This document shows positions 53,141 to 60,375 of a stretch of DNA of 60,375 nucleotides, in pieces. Made by a program: the position numbers and the translations under genes. Every line of letters starts with the position of its first letter. Within the stretch, counting starts at the first letter, position 1. This DNA is from Paulinella micropora (taxonomy: Eukaryota; Cercozoa; Imbricatea; Euglyphida): NCBI GenBank assembly GCA_009731375.1, contig BJOX01000062.1, positions 366,021 through 426,395 on the forward strand, written 5' to 3'. The notes under the pieces were generated by a model. The model worked only from the letters and a program-made list of their open reading frames with translations. It was not told where the DNA came from and searched no databases.

Positions 53141-54150
53141 CTTACACATCCGGCCGCTGAGGCGGCCGCAGTCCCGGCCGACCATATGTATTAATAACAT
53201 ATGGGTACTCTGGCACACCGGCGTCCAATCGTAGTAGTACCGTGCCAACATTACTGAATAGTCCTACGGCTCACTAGCCGGCTGAGCGGGCTCACTCGGA
53301 CTCCTCGTCGGCCCGGCATGTTTGCAGGTGAGAGCCAGCTAGCAGCGGCGCGGCTGGCGGGGCCGACCGTCGGTTACTGCTGTAGCTGAGGGCTGAGGCG
53401 GACTCAGTACGATGATCCAAGTGACGGCCTGGGGACCGTCCGCCGCTCGGCGACCAGAGTCTTGAGTCACCGTAGGCTCAGGCTAAGTGAGCCACGTCAA
53501 GTTTACTGTTGACTGTGACATCCCGAGCCCGGGGCCGGCCCCGGGCCCGGGTGCCGCGCGGCGGCTCAGTCATTGATAGACACGGGCCAGGCTTACAAAA
53601 CTAGTGAAAGTTTCAGTCACTCTGAATACTACTACTGGTACAGAATTATTAATATTAACAAATTAAAGTTTAAAAAACAGGATTGACAGGACGGTATAGT
53701 CATAATCAGTAATGCACCAAGTTCAAGTCACATTTGCTTCGAAGTCTGAGTGACTCAGACCATTAGAAGTTACGCAGGGCCGGGAGCAAAGCAGTGACGC
53801 ACTGGCAAGCATCAATCTCAAGACGGCGACACTCGGGAGTCAGTAAGTTCAGCCGGTGGACTGGGGTCAGTTGCTTGAACCGAGCCGCCCGCCCGCGGCG
53901 CGGAATTTTCGAGTTGATCAGTTAGCCAGTGACTGACTCGGAGTCACGTAACGAGTCAAGGTCACTGCCGGTTAGTCACGGTTGCAGTTTAAATAGCACT
54001 TGCTTACAGCCTCGAACAGTGACTCAAGTTTGGCACCTCTGTTTCTGACTACTTTAAGTTGCTCAGGTTTGTCCGACTCACACTGTCAGTTTAAAATCAA
54101 GTGACAGGACCCGGCCGCACTTAAGTCCGTTCACCAGAGTCAAACACCCG
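53141..54150. other. GC-rich island with clustered TGASTCA sites
   Basis: About 1 kb of CpG-containing, microsatellite-free sequence. It has a GGGGCCGGCCCC palindrome at about 53,532 and many GAGTCA, AGTGAC and GTCAC words. Three perfect TGA(C/G)TCA sites lie at 53,463-53,469, 53,751-53,757 and 54,020-54,026. It adjoins the 3' end of the host gene at 54,188. No open frame of note. Confidence 0.45.
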
Positions 54151-54187
54151 AATTCAGCGGCGTGAGTCCGTTCAAGTGGAGGTTCGA

Positions 54188-55704
54188 TCAATCTTGGATA
54201 TTACGGAGATGTCTCAAACACATTTGTTCGGAACCAGGCTTTATCTCCAGCGTCCCAACTATCTCCGTCGCATCTGATTCTCTGTGTGGCAAGCCGCTTT
54301 TACGCACTTTTGTCGAGTTTGCGCTTCTTTTTCTTGTCTCCTTTGCGTTCGGACCTGGAAAACAAAAGACTCAACGAGATGACTGACTTATTAAAACAAA
54401 TAATCAACAGCATACAGCGGCAATCTTGCTTTGCTTACCTGGTGGCCTCCTTGATCGGCAGGACATATCCAGGTGGTAGCTGCAAAGCCGCCTGCTACAT
54501 GACACGCAAGTCCATCCACACACAACTCTAGCACCAGAAAGTCATGAAATTTACTAGTAATTTTATGTCCTTAGCAAAATCGAGTCCAGGGACAACCAGC
54601 GGGTGTGAGTGTGTGGAAAAAAAAGCTATCTAGGGCAAGCTTCAGGTACTAGCAGTCACAGGTAGACACGTGTTGTGAAAGCTGCAAGGGTAACCGAAGC
54701 ACTTGGAGAGGGTTCTGCTCTGTTCAGCTTGCTGGCGTAAGAGGCCACGATGCTTTTAGCCAAAGCTGCCTAATAGATTGATTACAGCGACCAAAATGAT
54801 TGACTGTGACAGTTCGCAATTCAGGAAGCTTCCAAAGTCCCTGCGCGTTTTGAAGTTGAAGTTCGATTGTAGAATTGTGTGTGTGTGTGTGCATTTTTGC
54901 GCTGATTCCATGCGTCCAAATAATACATTCGTGCTGCTTCATACCTCGTTCTTCCATTTTCGTGGCTTGTGCTTCACTGGAACATATACACGCAAGACCA
55001 GGTCCTACGGTTTATGCATGCATGTATGCACGTGCATGTGCGTTTCTCGACCATGTACGCGTGCGTCTATTAATGTCTGCATGCAGGTGCTGCATGCCTG
55101 CGATGGGTTAGGGATGCAGCTCACTCGCAGAGAACGACAGGGACTTGCACTGTCCTCTTCCGTCTGATTCTCCGTGCATTCCTCTGTGATGCTGTACGGA
55201 GTCTGCATGTGTGGTCCTTCTGCCCCGGCTTGCTCGAAGACAGACCATGGCTGCTGCCGACACAACGCGTGCATATGCATACCGACTGCGTTTGTACGTA
55301 CGATTGGACGTAGTGATTGATAATCTGCAAGGGATTAATCAAGAAGTAATCAACGGGAAGGGCAATCAAACATAGATAGAAGCGGCTTCTGCGTATGCCT
55401 CGGCAGCCATGCTAGGGAATCGTTAATATTATCGTTAACAACGAGTGTGGCCAACTTTGTACAGGACTAGGTCTTTACTTGCGGGCAGGTTGGGACGTGC
55501 TGCAGCGGCTTCTCAATCACACCGAGCTTGGCTAAGCAAGATTGGCAGAGGGTTGAAATGAAAGTTGATTCCGAGCCGAGATGGCAGCGCCGAAGGTAGT
55601 CAGAGCAGGAAAATGGTGGTGACGAAACACAGAAATACGCAAGCGATCCAACACACAAAACACTCGTACTCATGAACACCCACGTTTGCTCAAAAGTTAT
55701 TTGC

Positions 55705-55769
<65 letters not shown>

Positions 55770-56292
55770 GGAGGAGGAAAAAGGAGGGAGGAGAAGGAGG
55801 AAAAACTTGAACAAGAAAGACAATGACGAGAAACAGAAGTAGCAGGGCGGATGGGCAGGAGGGTGTGTATGTGACTGTGTGTGTGTGTGTGTGTGGGGGG
55901 GGGGGGGTCTAGCTAGCAGCATAGGGAAGGCCTGACTGTAAGTGCGGTGGGAAGCGAATTCTGCCCAGTGTGGCAGGTGGCCCAGCCAGGCTCTACGTGT
56001 CAGGACACAAGCAAGCCTCTCGCATTATCTCGAGCGTTCACCTTCACATTCCTCTCTTGTGGAGCTCATGGTTACAACATGGGTTAGTATTATGTACCCG
56101 GATATTGACGGACATAGACTGATTTGCATTTATTAGTAATTACGCGGAAAACTCTCACCAGGTAGGCAAACAAATGTGTGAGGAAAGAACCTGTCTCCAA
56201 AGAAGTCCAGCGATTCGGCCAGAATTTTTTTGGAGTGCCGTCCTTGTCGCCTAAGTGACCACGCCACCTCTATGTCTTTGATGGTGTGTGAG

Positions 56293-56324
<32 letters not shown>

Positions 56325-58051
56325 TATGTGCTTGTTACCTCTTGTGGTCGAGTTGCAATCGTTCCAGCTGGTGAGGTGTCAGGTGAGCGAGCTCGTGATC
56401 ATAGTCAGCTGCAAAATGTAAATTAGACCAGCCAGCCCACGCATAATTAGATCATGGCCCGCACTGGCCGTCAAGCTACTGCAAGCTTGATGGCATCTTT
56501 TCTCTAGCCATGGGCAATTATCGATATTTTGCAACCCCCCCCCCCCCNNNNNNNNNNNNNNNNNNNNNNNNNNNNNNNNNNNNNNNNNNNNNNNNNNNNN
56601 NNNNNNNNNNNNNNNNNNNNNNNNNNNNNNNNNNNNNNNNNNNNNNNNNNNNNNNNNNNNNNNNNNNNNNNNNNNNNNNNNNNNNNNNNNNNNNNNNNNN
56701 NNNNNNNNNNNNNNNNNNNNNNNNNNNNNNNNNNNNNNNNNNNNNNNNNNNNNNNNNNNNNNNNNNNNNNNNNNNNNNNNNNNNNNNNNNNNNNNNNNNN
56801 NNNNNNNNNNNNNNNNNNNNNNNNNNNNNNNNNNNNNNNNNNNNNNNNNNNNNNNNNNNNNNNNNNNNNNNNNNNNNNNNNNNNNNNNNNNNNNNNNNNN
56901 NNNNNNNNNNNNNNNNNNNNNNNNNNNNNNNNNNNNNNNNNNNNNNNNNNNNNNNNNNNNNNNNNNNNNNNNNNNNNNNNNNNNNNNNNNNNNNNNNNNN
57001 NNNNNNNNNNNNNNNNNNNNNNNNNNNNNNNNNNNNNNNNNNNNNNNNNNNNNNNNNNNNNNNNNNNNNNNNNNNNNNNNNNNNNNNNNNNNNNNNNNNN
57101 NNNNNNNNNNNNNNNNNNNNNNNNNNNNNNNNNNNNNNNNNNNNNNNNNNNNNNNNNNNNNNNNNNNNNNNNNNNNNNNNNNNNNNNNNNNNNNTCTCTA
57201 GCGGACCGCCCCAGAAGTCCATACTGCTGATATCCGTCCCGAACCCACCTTATCCATCAATACACGCAACGGCGTCGACGGCATAGATAGATAGATAGAT
57301 AGATTGGTTTCTACTTCTGCAAGGAGGCTGCCGGCCCAAGACACACCTTTCTCAACCCTGGCCGAGGTACAAAAGCGTCGAAAGGAAAGCAGGCAGCTTG
57401 ATGAGGAAAAACGAAAAGGAGCATACACAGGCAAGCGGAAAGCGTATGCGAGACGTGGCGTTAGACGAGGCATGTTATGAACAAAAGCAAAAAGCACTGC
57501 ACAGTGGGGCGCGTCGTCTTTCACTGGGAGGAGACACTGGGAGCTACCTCTTTGTTCGTGGCGGTCCGCCAACAGTCTGCCAAGGTTGCAAACAACAAAT
57601 TTGTGTGCGCTTGCTCGTGTGTGTGTGTGTGTGTGTGTGGCGGGGGGTGGGGCAGGGGATTTTGAGGAAGGGAAGAAGGGAGAGAAAGAGGCAAAACTTG
57701 ACTGAGGTAAGCTTTCGGTGCGCAAGTGCGTGCATCGGGTTTCAATGTGTCTTTATGCGTGCATGTATGTGCATGTCTGCGCGTTCAAGTGGCTTTATGT
57801 AATTGTTTACGTGTTGTAGAAGCTGAATTGCCATCGATGTGCCCCGTGGCAATTTTTGCTCTCGCAGCAGTGGGAGGGCAGCGCTGCGTCTGAGCCAGTC
57901 TCCTGCCCCTCCTTCCGTTACAGCATGCAAGTGAGGCTCTGGCGTCTTGAAGAAGAAGAAGAAGAAGAAGAAGAAGAAGAAGAAGAAGAAGAAGAAGAAG
58001 AAGAAAAAGAAGAAGAACAGCAACAACAACAGCAAAAACAGCAACAACAAG

Positions 58052-58089
<38 letters not shown>

Positions 58090-58908
58090 GGAAAGGAACG
58101 GCAAGCTGTCGAGGGGGGTTGGGGCGTGTGTGTGTGTGTGTGTGTGTGCGTGTTGGGGGAGTGTGGGTGGGGGGCTGGGCTCAAGGCTCTGACCTGTTCT
58201 TGGGCAGAGTGCTCCCCCGACTCGTCGGCCTCCTCCTCCTCCTCGCTGCTCGCGCCTGCACTGGCGCTCTCCGAACTAGCTCACAAGACATTGCCAACAC
58301 AACCATGCACAGGCTTTGCCTACGACAACCATGCGATGATGCCCATTGGGTGAGAGCGTATGTGTATGTATGTATGCATGTATGTATGTGTGTATATATG
58401 TATGTATGTATGTAATACTATGTATGTGTATGTCTGTATGTATGTATGTATGTATGTATGTATGTATGTATGTATGTACAGTTTTGTGCGCTACCTGGAT
58501 TCACTACTGTCCATGCTCGCCTCCTCTACAGTTTCCGCATAGTTGACCTGATTGCAAGCCAGCATGTAAGTATGTGTATTTCATGCATGTACTTAATGCA
58601 TGTATGTATGTATGTATGTATGTATGGTATGTATGTATGTATGTATGTATGTATGTATGTATGTGTATGTACGTACGTATGTATGCATGTATGTATGTAT
58701 GTATGTATGTATGCATGTATGTATGCATGTATGTATGTATGTGTGTATGTATGACCCGTACTCGTTGTCGCAGCTCCAGCCGGCCCGCGCTGGGCTGATA
58801 GGTTGACCGGGCCGACCGCACCTGCCCGCTAGCGGTCGACCGCGCCAGCGCCCGCAGCGGGGAAAAGTAGCCTTTGTGAACTATCCTTCCGTCCGATTGC
58901 TCGTACAT
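54188..58908 (-). CDS. Intron-rich host gene, product unknown
   Basis: Exons chosen by eye with GT-AG borders and matching phase: 58,908-58,822 (ATG; MYEQSDGRIVHKGYFSPLRA), 58,547-58,495, 58,275-58,194 (Ser/Glu-rich), 57,945-57,811 (GDWLRRSAALPLLREQKLPR), 57,576-57,548, 57,357-57,315, one entering the N gap near 57,220, 56,408-56,339 (DYDHELAHLTPHQLERLQLD), 56,250-56,191 (RQGRHSKKILAESLDFFGD), a weak 56,064-56,042, 55,531-55,479 (KLGVIEKPLQHVPTCPQ), 55,202-55,125, 54,491-54,439 (LQLPPGYVLPIKEAT) and 54,281-54,188 (ends ...RHLRNIQD, TGA). Reading frame is kept across all listed joins except those at the gap. Introns are short and many contain microsatellites. I recognise no domain. Single exons may be wrong, but the joint phase agreement argues for a real gene. 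Confidence 0.55.
55708..55766. repeat. (AG)n microsatellite
   Basis: A purine dinucleotide array in a proposed intron of the host gene. A GT/G-run (GTGTGTGTGGGGGGG, about 55,878-55,907) follows at the far end of the same intron. Confidence 0.9.
56534..57194. other. Poly-C run and assembly gap
   Basis: A C14 run ends in a 647-base N gap (56,548-57,194) inside the proposed host gene; one or more exons may be hidden in it. Confidence 0.9.
57947..58090. repeat. (GAA)n and (CAA)n arrays
   Basis: On the gene (minus) strand this is (TTG)n then (TTC)n. The TTC array ends directly at the acceptor of the exon starting at 57,945, so the microsatellite forms its polypyrimidine tract. Confidence 0.85.
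58362..58755. repeat. (ATGT)n arrays in host-gene introns
   Basis: Two ATGT arrays (58,362-58,478 and 58,600-58,752) flank the small exon 58,495-58,547. Long Met/Tyr/Val/Cys frames are artefacts. Confidence 0.93.
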
Positions 58909-58984
58909 GATTCTCTCGCTCTAGATGCAGTAGGAGAGAGATCCGAGTGAAGTAATGTCTCGTAGGAAGGTGGAAACAGAAAAA

Positions 58985-59458
58985 GGCAGAAAACAAAAAC
59001 AACAAAGCATGAAAGAAAAGAAAGAAAGAAAGAAAGAAAGAGTGTAAGAGAAAGAGAAAGAAAGAAATAGAAAGAAAGAAAGAAAGAAAGAAAGAAGGAG
59101 AGAGAAAGAAAGAGAAAGGAAAACGCGTGGACGCCAAGGAGAAAGAAAAAGCGAAAAAGAGAAAGAGCAAGAGAAGATTCAAACATAATGAAAGAGAAAG
59201 AGAAAGAGTCAAATAGAGAGAAAGAGAGAACTCGAAATCCAACGCGAAAGAGAAAAAGACAAAGAAAAAGGAAAAAGATAAAAATAAAGAGAAAGAGAAA
59301 TAGAGAAAGAGACAGAGAAGAGAGAGAGAGAGAGAGAAGAGAAGAGAAGAGAAGAGAAGAGAAGTGAAGAGAAAAGAAGAGAAAAGAAGGGAAGAGAAGA
59401 GAAGAGAAAGAGAAGAGAAGAGAAAGAGAAAGAGAAGAGAAGAGAAGAGAAGAGAAAT
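58985..59458. repeat. Purine-rich GAAA/GAGAA satellite
   Basis: About 470 bp of nearly pure purine on plus: GAAA, then GAGAAA, then (GAGAA)n from 59,335. It lies just upstream of the host-gene start on minus, where it reads as a CT-rich tract, so it may act as a promoter-proximal element. Confidence 0.9.
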
Positions 59459-59649
59459 CAATGCAGGTGCAAACGCTGTGCCACTCAGCAGTGCGCGTGT
59501 GTCATGTTTCCTGATCTCTTCAGTGGTTTGTCATGTACGTGTTATCTGTCTGCCTGTCTGACCTGTCGTTTCAAGTATGGTAGCTGAGGGAGGAGGCTGG
59601 TCCCTCCTTGCCGCGCCGCGCGACGCAGCGCCCTCACCGGCACTGCAAC

Positions 59650-59650
59650 A

Positions 59651-59695
<45 letters not shown>

Positions 59696-59723
59696 CACAT
59701 ACAAACACACACACACACACACG
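59650..59723. repeat. (CA)n microsatellite
   Basis: A CA array with ATACG interruptions. The flanks at 59,459-59,649 hold no gene I recognise. Confidence 0.92.
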
Positions 59724-59759
59724 ACGGAAATTTTACCTTCAAATTTCTCTCCTGCTTTT

Positions 59760-60375
<616 letters not shown>

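Noticed and set aside
57198-57725. 175-codon minus-strand frame as a single gene
   Set aside because: It runs through a CA repeat and intron-like sequence; only the parts at 57,315-57,357 and 57,548-57,576 fit splice phase, in other exon borders.

Overview
This is a microsatellite-dense eukaryotic nuclear contig. The evidence is spliced genes with GT-AG introns, LTR retrotransposons of two superfamilies, a tRNA-derived SINE, and kilobase-scale simple repeats. Nine N-gaps break the sequence. Nothing here fixes the host lineage; a protist or alga is possible, but that is only a guess.

Layout. 1-8.36 kb: simple-sequence arrays, small GC-rich and hairpin repeat families, and SINE copies. 8.36-16.26 kb: a degraded but LTR-to-LTR Ty1/copia retrotransposon on the minus strand, next to an older copia pol relic (16.3-17.5 kb, plus strand). 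18.4-19.7 kb: two exons of an F-box/kelch-type gene on the minus strand. 20,790-41,998: a 21.2-kb AT-rich Polinton/Maverick-type integrated virus. 42-48 kb: huge ATGT/ACAT arrays and a CTT array. 48.1-52.1 kb: a degraded Ty3/gypsy pol region on the plus strand. 53.1-54.15 kb: a GC-rich island. 54.2-58.9 kb: an intron-rich host gene of unknown function on the minus strand, reconstructed by eye from phase-compatible exons. The rest, to the end, is simple repeats.

The main discovery is the Polinton. It has 315-bp terminal inverted repeats and a perfect 6-bp target duplication (AAGACT). It carries the expected virus-transposon set: protein-primed family-B DNA polymerase, RVE integrase, double jelly-roll-type major capsid protein, penton-like minor capsid protein, packaging ATPase and adenain-like protease. 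Around this core are unusual accessory genes: an approximately 1,150-residue phage-type fibre with a C-terminal S74 chaperone domain, two tandem paralogues with a GKYxxxKIxDVA motif beside the left terminal repeat, a secreted Cys-rich PSI-like protein, a basic pX/VI-like core protein, and several coiled-coil proteins.

Integrase and polymerase would insert and copy the element. Capsid, penton, protease, ATPase and fibre genes imply that it once made, or could make, virions. Four genes carry in-frame stop codons and many carry frameshifts, mostly at homopolymers. The copy is therefore either decaying or partly mis-sequenced, while the capsid and penton frames are fully open.
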